From the NCBI RefSeq assembly GCF_014201715.1, contig NZ_JACHFD010000013.1, forward strand, positions 1 to 64,000: a stretch of 64,000 nucleotides of DNA. Reading direction: 5' to 3'. Made by a program: the position numbers and the translations under genes. Shown here piece after piece: positions 36,001-45,599 of this stretch; positions within the stretch are counted from its first letter, which is position 1; every line of letters begins with the position of its first letter. This DNA comes from Haloferula luteola (GTDB lineage Bacteria; Verrucomicrobiota; Verrucomicrobiia; Verrucomicrobiales; Akkermansiaceae). The notes beneath the pieces are model-generated. The model was not told where the DNA came from, made no database searches, and saw nothing but the letters and a program-made list of their open reading frames with translations.

Positions 36001-38688
36001 AACCCCGCCTACAATTCTCGCCTCGGCATCCCTTCGTCCATCCGCATCGATGGGCCTGACGACAAACAATACACCCTTCACGCCTCCACCCAGCTCTACT
36101 TCACCGACCCACTGGCGGCACCGGATGGCATCGGCCAGGCCGCCTTCGCAGGGCTCCTCGATGTTCCCTATTTCGAAGACCTGAAGGTGCACTTCCTCAG
36201 CAGTGCTCAGCCGAATCCCAATGCTCCGATCTACCTTTGTGGCGGCTGGAGCGACGGTCCCCATACCTTTTTCAATCATGAAGGCTTCGATGAAACCCAT
36301 CGCGGGTTTCCTCCTTCACTCGACAAATCCGAATACCTCAATCCCGACGAGAACACCTCGAATGCCTTTCTCGTTCACGCCGAGCAATCTCTCTTCGGTG
36401 TGATCCCCCTCGACTACCCTCTGCGTTGGAGCCCGGTCGGCCGCTACTTCCGGACCATGAAGCCGGACAAGCGGGACCTGTTCATTCTCCGCGATGCCTA
36501 CAACCAAGTGGACTTTCTCGGTCCCGAAGACGCAGAAATCAGCTTCGGAGCCCAATATGAAGGGCTCCCACAAATCAGCCTCGCCAACATGGCCTTCGAC
36601 CTTGTCGACGAACAACTCGGCGCTGCCCGTGCCCTCACCGACGCCGCCACGGGGGCAGTCACCGGAGCGCTCAACGATGGCATCGACGACCTTTCGAATC
36701 TCGTCAGCGACAACCTTGATGCCGTCCTCGCCGAGGCCCTGGACGGTGTCGAACTCGACGTCCTCCTCCCCCTCCATGCCCGCCTTTCAGCCAGCTACCA
36801 AAATGCCAAGGACGCGGGCTTGAGCTTCAACCAATGGCGAACTCTCCCGGCGGACAGCGCCAATGCCATCATCAACGAAGCCTTTGCCACTAGCGGTGGT
36901 GCGGTGACTTCCGTCCGCGACCGACTCAGCGCCCTGAGGGACGCCAATCAAGACATCACCAGCATGCTCAATCGAGTCGATCAGGCCTTGGTGCGTGCCA
37001 TCCTCGCCATCGATTCCGTCTCAGGGCAGGTCAAAATCTACCAGGGTGAACCCGCCATCGATCCGCCTGAAGTCGACGACCTTCTTCCTGGGCTTCTGTA
37101 TCAGAATGGAGGTGAATATGAGATTCTTCGCAATCTCGTGGGTTACCTGATGCGAGATCTTCTGGGCCCCGAGATCGGTCCCGCCCTGCAACCATTGGTC
37201 AATGCCATCCTCAGTGGAGCGGACGAGGAAATCAGCGCCCTACTCGATGAAGTTCGACCCGCGCTCGACCGCATCGGTGAGACCCTCGGACAAATCCGTG
37301 ACGTCCTCGCCGAGATGCGTGGGCGACTCTCCGACGGAGCCGAGATCTTCAACCAGTTCAACGAAATCATCGATGAAGCGCTGATGCCCTTCGATGAAAT
37401 CGCATCAATGATGGCCTCACTCGAATCCGCCGCCCATGCATGGGTTCAGGATCAGGCCATCGCCGCGGGACTCGATCTCGACCTCCCCCTCAATCTCTAT
37501 TCCTTCTCCATCTTCGCGGAGTTCTCTCCGGAGGATCTCGCTCTCCAGCTTCGCCTGGAGCTGCGCGATGCCCTCCTCGCTAGCGACTTCATGCGCCAGA
37601 TCCAATATGCCCTGCGCCAGCAGGTCTACGATCTGGAGCTGGCCATGCGCTCTGCGGTCGATTCCGTCTTTGAAGAAATCAACCGCGTCATCAAGGATCT
37701 CATCAAAGAATCCCTCGGGCCCCTCGACGATGCGATCAATGGGCTCGTAGGGAGCATCAACGAGTTCACGGGGGCTGGAGGCATCGACGGCTATGCCCAT
37801 GTTCAAGGCGATTCTCTCAAGCGCCTGCGCATCGACGCGCATTGGCAGATGAAGATTCCCGACGACTTGGAGTTCCATGCATATGTCGAAATCCTTTGCT
37901 ACGATTCCGGTGACGACTTCGCACCATCGGCGTGCCTCGCACCGGGAGAAAAAGCCATGGAAGTTCGCATCGGCGTCGAAGACGTTGGACTGGGGTGGAT
38001 CAGTCCCGAATTGAGAGCCAGCATCGGCTTGAAGTTCGCCATGAATACCACTGGTTCGGTTTACCCCAAAGGGATCGCCGGCTATTTTGTCATGACCGGC
38101 CAACTCAATTTCCAAAGCTTTCAGCTACAGGAATTGAATGCGACCGTGGGCTTCACCATCGATCCCAACCTCGAAGACGGCGTCGATGGTCGCGAAGCCT
38201 ACCTCGGTGCTTCGATCCGCATGGGCATCAGTGGCTATGAGGCCGCTGGAGCCTTCTTCATCGGCCGGACCTGCACTCTTGAGCCCCTGTTGCTCATCGA
38301 CAAAGACGTCGCCGAACTCCTTGGCTCTCCCCCCTTCACCGGGGGCTACGTCTACGGCGAAGTTTGGGTGCCCGTTTCCGAAGTCGTCCTTGGGATACCC
38401 GCCTCTTGTTTCTTCAACATTTCTGCCGGAGTCGGCGCCGGAGCCTTCTACTTCGTCGAAGGCCCCACCTTTGGCGGGAAAATGCTCCTCGGCGTCAGTG
38501 GCGAAGCCCTTTGCGTGGTTTCCATCAAAGGCGAGGTGCGACTCGTTGGCCTGATGCAAGGCGGCGAGTTGCGCATGCGAGGCAAAGGATCGCTCACGGG
38601 CAAAGCCGGCTGGTGTCCCTTCTGCCTGAAGTTCAAGAAAACCGCTACGGTCACCTACCAAGGTGGCTCGTGGGATGTCGACCTTTGA
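33088..38688 (+). CDS. giant exported protein of unknown function (1866 aa)
   Basis: An 1866-residue exported protein. The ATG at 33088 gives a clear signal peptide (MEKRTTFLRSAAVAGLLCLV, cleaved near SPASA). The first 1150 or so residues are beta-rich with repeated Ser/Thr/Gly strands and paired cysteines (CGDDPCTAG). A long helical region follows (about 1160-1565) with motifs such as AGLDLDLPLNLYSFSIFAEF and RSAVDSVFEEINRVIKDLIK, probably a helical bundle or coiled coil. The last 300 residues return to beta structure and end with a CPFC pair near residue 1843. No catalytic signature is recognised. It is the first of three giant exported genes with small gaps, likely one operon. Confidence 0.85.
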   Translation: MEKRTTFLRSAAVAGLLCLVSPASATISSGFAGIVPGDDYASPEPVFSVLDADEAKADPTQWYRHGVTATARLNFSSNSFSSESGTFRVAATLYDETGSEVAVTDVFNGGGKAKEVFSLPQTFSVNLFTSRTLDFILSADPVATLELGKRYHFECALQRQVGGIWTTVATTGSPLTENLPAFHFTNTDPQDKAFNILTALTDLQWTRSSLIATDPDKDTFQAVATLALGRYDDFEAAPALDVTQIRADFDLHEAGGGPEIPLADDGIVTLNNKQLTHAEIGGRPVAHLIGNRQITASLIPLVQLESRSKTYELTVHIEHLEANASYAPDESQTLPAERLLHFNGELQFGSLTTHMIDVANDPGVSSLDPGGVMTGIQLSPLGGEIPDRPDLGFGSGVALSALLKDSGLAVVQSGSEEIVRVDGAGPVLDELGHLQVEFGTPQVTPSGPQVSSALLHFPQGLGVVTDVSIDPYHAENHWLFSTGLSLNHQIQLASPLYAALGANARMFDESHPLRFTVSEFSVDLSGTIDFVASACEHMAQAAYTALANLPAAQLDDPVAMRERFSNDGFLRFTSLSSGSTITVTGSAHDGSARTTALIDTLPGKLAAHFPLGALLSWSGQDAIEINEGRITYGSLSNPDPVDLEYDLACGDDPCTAGAASLTTLSLTPYDGRLALSPSGGVTATGDAGSTRLSWGWKGDGLGNLTDYTHRTNDFTTARFYMPGYHLTSDQNPLRDLAPYQATSDFLAPGILLLEGYDNENHPGELVRPETPDYRTGFGDYAGLTYTVENSGHQGASKIAGNTSDYAYDLLPTASKYYARFSGISGRHVATDGTFDPSMSLYGFDFAVAQFQLTFLSSENVDSWFDGLLVVPPPADFTQQFQGLMLTCTGDITGDMGIDPADKGEKSLRDWNSVFQPKAFAFEPVSDPGPGKCYPDRTLIVGATTEVAHIPGLLAGQLEFLPTGELGTAVTGNPAYNSRLGIPSSIRIDGPDDKQYTLHASTQLYFTDPLAAPDGIGQAAFAGLLDVPYFEDLKVHFLSSAQPNPNAPIYLCGGWSDGPHTFFNHEGFDETHRGFPPSLDKSEYLNPDENTSNAFLVHAEQSLFGVIPLDYPLRWSPVGRYFRTMKPDKRDLFILRDAYNQVDFLGPEDAEISFGAQYEGLPQISLANMAFDLVDEQLGAARALTDAATGAVTGALNDGIDDLSNLVSDNLDAVLAEALDGVELDVLLPLHARLSASYQNAKDAGLSFNQWRTLPADSANAIINEAFATSGGAVTSVRDRLSALRDANQDITSMLNRVDQALVRAILAIDSVSGQVKIYQGEPAIDPPEVDDLLPGLLYQNGGEYEILRNLVGYLMRDLLGPEIGPALQPLVNAILSGADEEISALLDEVRPALDRIGETLGQIRDVLAEMRGRLSDGAEIFNQFNEIIDEALMPFDEIASMMASLESAAHAWVQDQAIAAGLDLDLPLNLYSFSIFAEFSPEDLALQLRLELRDALLASDFMRQIQYALRQQVYDLELAMRSAVDSVFEEINRVIKDLIKESLGPLDDAINGLVGSINEFTGAGGIDGYAHVQGDSLKRLRIDAHWQMKIPDDLEFHAYVEILCYDSGDDFAPSACLAPGEKAMEVRIGVEDVGLGWISPELRASIGLKFAMNTTGSVYPKGIAGYFVMTGQLNFQSFQLQELNATVGFTIDPNLEDGVDGREAYLGASIRMGISGYEAAGAFFIGRTCTLEPLLLIDKDVAELLGSPPFTGGYVYGEVWVPVSEVVLGIPASCFFNISAGVGAGAFYFVEGPTFGGKMLLGVSGEALCVVSIKGEVRLVGLMQGGELRMRGKGSLTGKAGWCPFCLKFKKTATVTYQGGSWDVDL

Positions 38689-38707
38689 TGCCCAACCCTT
38701 TTTCTCG

Positions 38708-41700
38708 ATGAAATTCCTCAGACGTTTGCTCATCGCCACCGCCCTCGTGGCAACGGCCCTCGCGCAGAATACCGATAAGCTGGTCGTCACCTCCGGCACC
38801 TCCTACGAAAGGGAGGGGCGAACCCATGCCTACATCACCTGGCAGCCGGGAGATATTACGACCACCCTTGGCATGCGCTTCGGCATTTACCGCAAAGACG
38901 GTGGAATCGCTTCAGCCAACCCCTACCAAAGGGCCGGGATTACCGTGCTTCAAGGGAACCCAGAAACCGTTCGTGCCCTCCTCGAACTCGGCGCCAAAGT
39001 TGACTTCAACGCACCCGCTTTGATTCAGCGAATCACCGGCATCTATCGTGACACCGTCACCGGCAGTGAGCTCAACAATGGTCCGGACGAACCTCTCGGG
39101 GCAGCATCCAAACTCTCCTACCTGATCTCCGCTGCGACCGAAGATCCTCCTTTGCTCAATCAGCTTCTCCTGCTGGGTCGCGCCCACCCCGGTGTCATGC
39201 TTGCACTGGGTCACGCCTTCGTCATCCCAATGCCTGAAGCAACGACCCAGACCTTTGAGGTCCGCGAACTCAACTCCGCCGATCAGGATGTGCGAGTCAT
39301 TGGGCGAGTCGAGCTCGATCCTACGGCGCCGGTCTTCCCCCCTCCTCCGGGCCCTCCCGTCCAGGTTCTGCACGAACTCACTCAGGGAACCTACGTCCAC
39401 AGCGCCAAGGACCACCTCAATGCCCGCCTACGCTGGGGGCAGGATGCCGATCTACGCCGGGCCATGCCCGCCACTTTTGGCTTCGATCTCTTCCGCGTCA
39501 GTGAGGACTTCGCCACGACTCTCGGTTGGGATGCCACGCCTCCCAGCCGCGACGAACTCCTCGATTTGTGGATAGGGGGATCGCCTCCTCCCACGGCGGA
39601 CCTTGCCCGGGTCAACACACTGCCCATCATGATCGATCCGCCCCTCACCCTCGCGGAAGCCGCGGATCCTACCGACCGGGAAAACTTCTATTGTGCGGAC
39701 GACAATGGCCTCGCCCAAGGGGGGCAGCCATTTGAAGACGGAGCGACGTTCTACTACTTCGTCGCCGCTCGTGACCTATGCGGCCGACCGGGTCATCTTT
39801 CTCCAGGAACTCGGGTCGTGATGTGCGATCGACAGCCCCCACTTCCGCCACAAATCCTATCGGTCGAGAACGTTTTTGACGGCGTCGCCAGCGCCTCCGA
39901 CTGGGACACCCTGAATGGCCAACAGCACTTGAAAGTTCGCATCCGCCAGCTCGATAACGCCAATTCCGAAGAAGCTGCCTCTCGCTATCACGTTTATCGT
40001 TGGGCTCACGCCCGCGAACCCCTCCGCGACGGTGCCGACCCCATGAGTCATCACGTCGGCGTCGTTGATCATATGCCAGATCAGGAATTCGTCGATTTCC
40101 ACGACATCGGCTCCGGCGCACCGTCACTACCGGATGACGCCTCCATCACCTACTGGTATACAGTTCGCGCCGAGGACAACACTTCCTGCGTTGAGAAAAA
40201 CTACAGTGCTCACAGTAGCCCGGTTTACGGTGTGCTGCGCGACCGTGCAGGACCCGGTGCACCGACCGGAACCGTCGAGGTATGCCGCTACCGCGCGGCA
40301 CTGGAGCCTCTTGGTCCGCAGAGAGTGCGCTTCGCAGACTACGGCATCGACGATCCACGCGAAGTTTTTGGAGTCCGCGTGGCTCGCGACTCACCAGCGG
40401 TGAAAGGTGCCAGGGTCGAACTTCGGACGGCCGATGGCTCCGCTTTGGAAACCCGCATGCTGGTCTTTTCGGACGAGGACTTCGTGGACTCCCTTTTCGA
40501 GCGCCCAGAAAAAAGCGGACTTAGCCTCTGCGTTCAGGTCGTCACCTCGACCGGCATCTGGAGCAATTTCGTTTGCTCGAGCATTCAGGGTGAGACCATC
40601 AAAGAAGCCTTCAACCTCTATGCCTTCGCCACCTTCACCCGCCGCGACTGCAAAGACAGCCGTCCCGGCGGGGTCGACATCGAGGACCACGATGCCGTCC
40701 TGATCGACGGCACCATCCAAGGAGTTTCTGGCACGATCACCCTACCTCCAACCACCGCTGAGTGGCGGGTCTATCGTCGAGTCGACCTCTCCGGTCCCCT
40801 CACCCTTATCGCCAAGGCGGAAGGTGACAGCCTTCCTTCGCCGGCCCCCTGGATCGATGAAGCGCTCCCTGCCGAGGCCGATGCGATCGTCTGCTATTAC
40901 TTCCAGGCATTCGATGAGCACAACAATCCCAGCCCGCTGGTCAGGGTCGCATGCGTTCGACTGAAGCGCGACCATCTTCCCCAACCGATGCTTGCCGAAG
41001 TCGCCCTCCAAACCGGAACCGTGGGCGAAGCGCAGGCGAAATTGACCTGGTTTTGTGATCCCGTGGGCGTCCAGCGCTTCGAGCTCTTCGTCGCCTCGGA
41101 GACCAGCAATGATCCGGGCATCGAAGGGCAGGCCATTTCTGGACCCCTCGGGGGACCTGAGGCCACCTTGGTCCTCGACGGGGAATTCGACGGCCGTGCG
41201 GTTGCCGTTCACCAAACCCGCCAGGTTGGTTCTCCAAGCTTTCTCCCGGGACCCGAATTCACCACGGTGGTGAACATCCCCACCGGCCAGAAGCTATTCT
41301 TCGCATTAAGAGCCGTTGGAGATGGCGCCTTTGGAGCGCGTTCCGCTGGAGACCTCAGCAACCAAGTGGAGACCACTTGGATCACCCCCGACGACGAGCC
41401 CCAACCCGTCATCCCATGGCCCGCCCGTCCATTGCCCTCGGTTCAAAAAACGGGGATCGATATCCTCGACTATACCGAAGGTGAGGGCCCATACCTCGCC
41501 ACCCGATTGCCATCTCTTCTGGAGGCGGCCGGAGGGATCGTGATGGGGGCCTACAAACGTGCCTACGAATTCGATTCGAAGGGCAGTGTCGGCTACATGG
41601 ACCTCGATCCGCCACCGCTCGAAAAGCTCTTCCGATTCCGAGCTCAAGGGGGTCCTAGTACCAGCGACCTGCGGCCTCTCGCTCCTTTTGTTGTCTACCG

Positions 41701-42097
41701 CTATCAGGTTCCCAACTCGACCTTTCCCGAGGCCGTCCCGAACTTGGTCCAGGTCTCGCCCCGCATCGATCGCATGGCCTACCTTACCGGAAATGTCGGC
41801 GGCCAGAACATCGCGACCGTCCGCGATCCCTTTTTCCGATACCCTTCGCTGCGAAGCAGCAGCGTTCCCATCGCCGTCGCCGGCAAATATGGCCCGAACG
41901 AACAACCCGTGGTGATGCCCGCCGAAAGTGCGAGCAACGTTCTGCCTCCCTACCTTGAGAACCGTGAAGGCCTCATCGTCTGGGTCGATCCCATGCCTTA
42001 CATCCGAGACGCCAGCTATCGATACCTGATCGTCTGCTTTGATCCCGATCATGGAGAAATCTCCCGTGTGATTCCCACCAACATCGTGAACCCCTGA
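38708..42097 (+). CDS. giant exported protein with fibronectin III-like segments (1129 aa)
   Basis: An 1129-residue exported protein with signal peptide MKFLRRLLIATALVATALAQ. The ATG at 38708 lies 19 bp after the stop of the first giant gene. The body is made of beta domains resembling fibronectin type III modules. Recurring phrases such as FGFDLFRVSED, ASRYHVYRWAH, TAEWRVYRRVD and VQRFELFVAS each precede a Y/F-rich strand (TFYYFVAARD, ITYWYTVRAED, IVCYYFQAFDE, KLFFALRAVG). These read like about six modules describing a value/result pattern. No catalytic motif. Possibly an extracellular scaffold or binding protein acting with its two neighbours. Confidence 0.85.
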   Translation: MKFLRRLLIATALVATALAQNTDKLVVTSGTSYEREGRTHAYITWQPGDITTTLGMRFGIYRKDGGIASANPYQRAGITVLQGNPETVRALLELGAKVDFNAPALIQRITGIYRDTVTGSELNNGPDEPLGAASKLSYLISAATEDPPLLNQLLLLGRAHPGVMLALGHAFVIPMPEATTQTFEVRELNSADQDVRVIGRVELDPTAPVFPPPPGPPVQVLHELTQGTYVHSAKDHLNARLRWGQDADLRRAMPATFGFDLFRVSEDFATTLGWDATPPSRDELLDLWIGGSPPPTADLARVNTLPIMIDPPLTLAEAADPTDRENFYCADDNGLAQGGQPFEDGATFYYFVAARDLCGRPGHLSPGTRVVMCDRQPPLPPQILSVENVFDGVASASDWDTLNGQQHLKVRIRQLDNANSEEAASRYHVYRWAHAREPLRDGADPMSHHVGVVDHMPDQEFVDFHDIGSGAPSLPDDASITYWYTVRAEDNTSCVEKNYSAHSSPVYGVLRDRAGPGAPTGTVEVCRYRAALEPLGPQRVRFADYGIDDPREVFGVRVARDSPAVKGARVELRTADGSALETRMLVFSDEDFVDSLFERPEKSGLSLCVQVVTSTGIWSNFVCSSIQGETIKEAFNLYAFATFTRRDCKDSRPGGVDIEDHDAVLIDGTIQGVSGTITLPPTTAEWRVYRRVDLSGPLTLIAKAEGDSLPSPAPWIDEALPAEADAIVCYYFQAFDEHNNPSPLVRVACVRLKRDHLPQPMLAEVALQTGTVGEAQAKLTWFCDPVGVQRFELFVASETSNDPGIEGQAISGPLGGPEATLVLDGEFDGRAVAVHQTRQVGSPSFLPGPEFTTVVNIPTGQKLFFALRAVGDGAFGARSAGDLSNQVETTWITPDDEPQPVIPWPARPLPSVQKTGIDILDYTEGEGPYLATRLPSLLEAAGGIVMGAYKRAYEFDSKGSVGYMDLDPPPLEKLFRFRAQGGPSTSDLRPLAPFVVYRYQVPNSTFPEAVPNLVQVSPRIDRMAYLTGNVGGQNIATVRDPFFRYPSLRSSSVPIAVAGKYGPNEQPVVMPAESASNVLPPYLENREGLIVWVDPMPYIRDASYRYLIVCFDPDHGEISRVIPTNIVNP

Positions 42098-42109
42098 CCG
42101 ACGCTCCCG

Positions 42110-45100
42110 ATGAAAAGACACCTCACCCTTCTTGCAAGCCTCCTCGGGTGGCTGGCCACTCCTGTCCTCGCCCTGCCCGCCACTCGGCTCCCTTCTGGCG
42201 AATGGTCGATCCCTGCTGAGAATGGCGGTTTGGTGCTGATCGATGGCACCACCGGCCAGATTCGGCGAGCGCTCAGCAATGGATCCGGGAAGCTAGATTG
42301 GAGCAAGCCCATCCGAACCTACCTTGCCGCTCCAAGTGATGTCACGGGAGGCCTGGACGGAACCTCGGGAGAGCGAATCGCCCTCGCCAATCCTTGGACC
42401 AATCGCGTCGCGATGGTCGAAATCGATGATCCACAGCTTCCGGTCGACGACCTCATTCTCCCTCACCTCGGGCCCGCTGCCGTGGGTGAAATTCGCCCCA
42501 CGGATCCTGAACTATTACTCGCCTCGGTGCTGGAGGGCGGCGGCAGCGGTGCCCTCCTCAATGCCCTCACTCTGCTTCCTGATGGCGGAAAGGACATCGC
42601 CCAATCCGGCGGATTTGCCCGCGTTTCCCAACTGGAGCCTCTCTTTGAAACCGTGGGAGGCCCCCGCATCGCCGTGGGTCGCTTCGTGAGCTCTTCCACC
42701 AAGATCTTCCTCGCCCGTCGATCTTCAAGCTCCATCCCTCTCACCATTCAGGCCGATCTCACAGGAGACTGGCAAATCGCGCCCTCCATTCTCGGCGATG
42801 ATGGACGAACTCTCGTGGCGGCTTGGCAGACCGGCGGCAAAGCGGTGATGCTCTACACCTTGAGTGGCGGCATTGGTGCCGCGTCCACCCTCACCCTCAC
42901 GGGGGAATCCGGACTCGAACTCGCCGGTGGCATCGGAGCGATCCAACGCGTGGAGATCCCCGGCGCGACCGATGGGCTCCTCGCCGTCTCAGCAGATGGC
43001 TCAGAAGGAGTCCTCGCTCGAGTGATCCAGGGCAAAGAACTGGTCGTCATCGAAACCTTCACTCCCACCGAAAAGGGCCTCCGGCTCAATGGACTGGTCC
43101 CCATTCAAGGACAGGGCATCGTTCAACTGGATGGCCTTGAGAAGGGAGGGCCATCCGAGTACTTCACTCACCGCCGTTGGAACGGCAGCACCTGGGAAAT
43201 CGTCCACCAAGATGCGCTTCCCGAACTCCTCGAAACGGGGTCCGACTTCGCGACCTTGTTTTACTTCGACGGAGAACCCTTTCTCACGGATACCGCCTCC
43301 CTACTCGGGCTCGACATCCTCCCGGATTGGACCACGGGCTCCACCACCTCGCCCTTTCCCGCGACCGTTACAGGGGAACGATATCTCTCCGCCTCGACTG
43401 GCCTCGGCAACCCCACTTCCCGATCGTTTTCGGCCCCAAGCGGTGCAGGCTATGTCCTCGCGAACCAGCACGAACCCACGCTGAGCATCTCGGCCTTGCG
43501 CTCCAATGATGAGATCCTCACCCCTTCGCTCACCCTCCAACCCCCATCAGGATCCTCACCAACCACCATCGAGGTCAGCGCCCTCTACGACGCCTCTCGC
43601 TTCACCCTCTACTACCGCGACTCCAGTAGTTCCAGCTCCTGGGAAGAATGGCCAGGCTCTCTCGCCGTCACCTACACCTCCACCTGGTACTTTTACCTTC
43701 GGGACAAGGTCACGGGCGTCCCGGGCCCCGTCTCTTCCCGCCAGTGGACCGTTGCTTCCGACTCACTGGCAACCACCGATTCGGACGCCGATGGGGTTCC
43801 CGATTTCGTCGAGGCTCACGCCGGGCTGGATCCGTTTGGCGGCGCGGATAGCGACGGAGATGGGGTGTCCGATCTGGAGGAACTTCTTCAGGGCAGCCTT
43901 CCCAACGACGCCACCAGCCTTCCCTCACCTCGAAATCCCCTCCCGCAAGGCGAAGGTATTCAATGGTTAGCCGCTGCTTTCACATCCGTCTCGACCACTC
44001 GCATTTCCGCCGGAGAAATGATCGAGGCCCACGATCTCACCGGATCCCTCCTCGCCAGCCACGAGGTCGAGAATGTCACCCATCCCACCCTGGGTAGCCA
44101 ACGCGCCGCCGAGCTTAGCTCGCGCCATAGCCCGTCCCAAACGGAGTGGGCCGCCCTTTCCACAGCAGCATTCTTTCATACCGGAGTCACTCCGGCAGAT
44201 GACGGCCGCGAGATCATTCGCCTTGTCCCCATCCCTCAGCCAAGCGGTCCCGAAATTCCCTTCACCCCGTCGGGGAGCCATCTCGCCAATGACGCCACGC
44301 TTTGGATCACCACCGCTCAAGCCGCCTATGCGAGTTGGTCTCCAGTCAGTGAACTCACTGACATGCGCCCCGTCCACACGATGGAGGCTTTGCTGGGTGA
44401 AGCGATGCTCTTCGACCGGCTGACCGCGGGAGATCTCCTCGGAGATCCCGCACCCCCCTTAGAGGCCTTCACGGCGTTCCCCTGGCGATCGCAAGATGCC
44501 TCCCGGCTTCCCGTTGATCGCTCGATGACCTCCCCACTCGCGTCCGCAGGCTATGACTTCTCCCAGCTAATCGAGATCGTTGAAGCAGGAGTCGAAGCTG
44601 CCGACGCAAACGCCGCGCATCTGCGCACCGCAACTCAAGCGGTCTATCAACATCATCTCTCCCAGTTTCCGGCAAATCCGGCACTCCCCCACCCTTTCGC
44701 CGCCCTGCGCACCTGGATCGCCACCGGCAACCTCCCCGACGACTATGCGGGAGTCGTGACGGGAGCCATCTGGACCGGTGCCAACGCCGCGATCGCCACG
44801 ATCCGCGGTCAGTCAGCCGAAGCTTTTCGACCGATGGCCACTTGGGCGGTAGAAGTGCTCCCTCAGGGGTCCAGTTCCCCAGGTGTGGTTTACCGTCCTC
44901 TAGCCACCTCGAATGTGGCTCTACTGCGCTCCACTGGGGAACCCTTCCTGTTGGAACAAGGCATGGGCATCGTCGAAGGCACCACACTCTCCGTCACCGG
45001 CTTTACCGACGTCACCTCTCCCACCGGACTTCCCGCTCTTGAGGTGACTGGACTGGTTTACCAGGCCCTTCCTGGCGTGAGTGCCCGGGATCAAGACGCC

Positions 45101-45514
45101 AACCTTCTCGACGACGAATGGGAACGCTTCTTCTTCGGAATCACAGGGCACGATCCATTCTCAGTGCCCATGGATTCGAGCTTCACATTGCTTGAGCACT
45201 ATCTGGCAGGGAGCGACCCCCGTGGCGGCTCCGATCCTCCTGGCACTCCTGCAGTCCTCGCCCTTCCCGAACTCGCCATTGCCCCAGCCAATCCCGGAGA
45301 GTTCACCATCGATTTCACTTGGCCGGATGAATATTTCGACGCCATGGATTTCATCGTCGAAGGCTCCCCCGACATGAGTCCCGGAAGCTTCGTCGTGGTC
45401 CCTGGTGCCGTTCTCACTTCCGTGGGACCCGATCTCTACCGCATCACCCTGCCGGTGGTTCCCGAGGCGCAAATGCTCCAATTTTATCGTGTCCGATTGA
45501 CCCTCGCGGAATGA
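42110..45514 (+). CDS. giant exported protein with thrombospondin type 3-like repeats (1134 aa)
   Basis: A 1134-residue exported protein with signal peptide MKRHLTLLASLLGWLATPVLA. It starts 12 bp after the second giant gene. The N-terminal half (about 25-430) is made of beta strands with FG-GAP/propeller-like wording (LANPWTNRVAMVEIDDPQL, VSADGSEGVLARVIQG), an impression only. Around residue 557 come thrombospondin type 3-like Ca-binding repeats (DSDADGVPD, DSDGDGVSD). A related motif occurs near the end (DQDANLLDDEWE), followed by a beta domain. No catalytic signature. Such repeats are common in Verrucomicrobia surface proteins. Confidence 0.85.
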   Translation: MKRHLTLLASLLGWLATPVLALPATRLPSGEWSIPAENGGLVLIDGTTGQIRRALSNGSGKLDWSKPIRTYLAAPSDVTGGLDGTSGERIALANPWTNRVAMVEIDDPQLPVDDLILPHLGPAAVGEIRPTDPELLLASVLEGGGSGALLNALTLLPDGGKDIAQSGGFARVSQLEPLFETVGGPRIAVGRFVSSSTKIFLARRSSSSIPLTIQADLTGDWQIAPSILGDDGRTLVAAWQTGGKAVMLYTLSGGIGAASTLTLTGESGLELAGGIGAIQRVEIPGATDGLLAVSADGSEGVLARVIQGKELVVIETFTPTEKGLRLNGLVPIQGQGIVQLDGLEKGGPSEYFTHRRWNGSTWEIVHQDALPELLETGSDFATLFYFDGEPFLTDTASLLGLDILPDWTTGSTTSPFPATVTGERYLSASTGLGNPTSRSFSAPSGAGYVLANQHEPTLSISALRSNDEILTPSLTLQPPSGSSPTTIEVSALYDASRFTLYYRDSSSSSSWEEWPGSLAVTYTSTWYFYLRDKVTGVPGPVSSRQWTVASDSLATTDSDADGVPDFVEAHAGLDPFGGADSDGDGVSDLEELLQGSLPNDATSLPSPRNPLPQGEGIQWLAAAFTSVSTTRISAGEMIEAHDLTGSLLASHEVENVTHPTLGSQRAAELSSRHSPSQTEWAALSTAAFFHTGVTPADDGREIIRLVPIPQPSGPEIPFTPSGSHLANDATLWITTAQAAYASWSPVSELTDMRPVHTMEALLGEAMLFDRLTAGDLLGDPAPPLEAFTAFPWRSQDASRLPVDRSMTSPLASAGYDFSQLIEIVEAGVEAADANAAHLRTATQAVYQHHLSQFPANPALPHPFAALRTWIATGNLPDDYAGVVTGAIWTGANAAIATIRGQSAEAFRPMATWAVEVLPQGSSSPGVVYRPLATSNVALLRSTGEPFLLEQGMGIVEGTTLSVTGFTDVTSPTGLPALEVTGLVYQALPGVSARDQDANLLDDEWERFFFGITGHDPFSVPMDSSFTLLEHYLAGSDPRGGSDPPGTPAVLALPELAIAPANPGEFTIDFTWPDEYFDAMDFIVEGSPDMSPGSFVVVPGAVLTSVGPDLYRITLPVVPEAQMLQFYRVRLTLAE

Positions 45515-45599
45515 CACAAGGAGCGGTCAGATGGAAGATAGAGAGGGCATTCGCAATCCGTAAGGGCCCTGCGTCAACCCCTTGCTCATCAACCCATCT

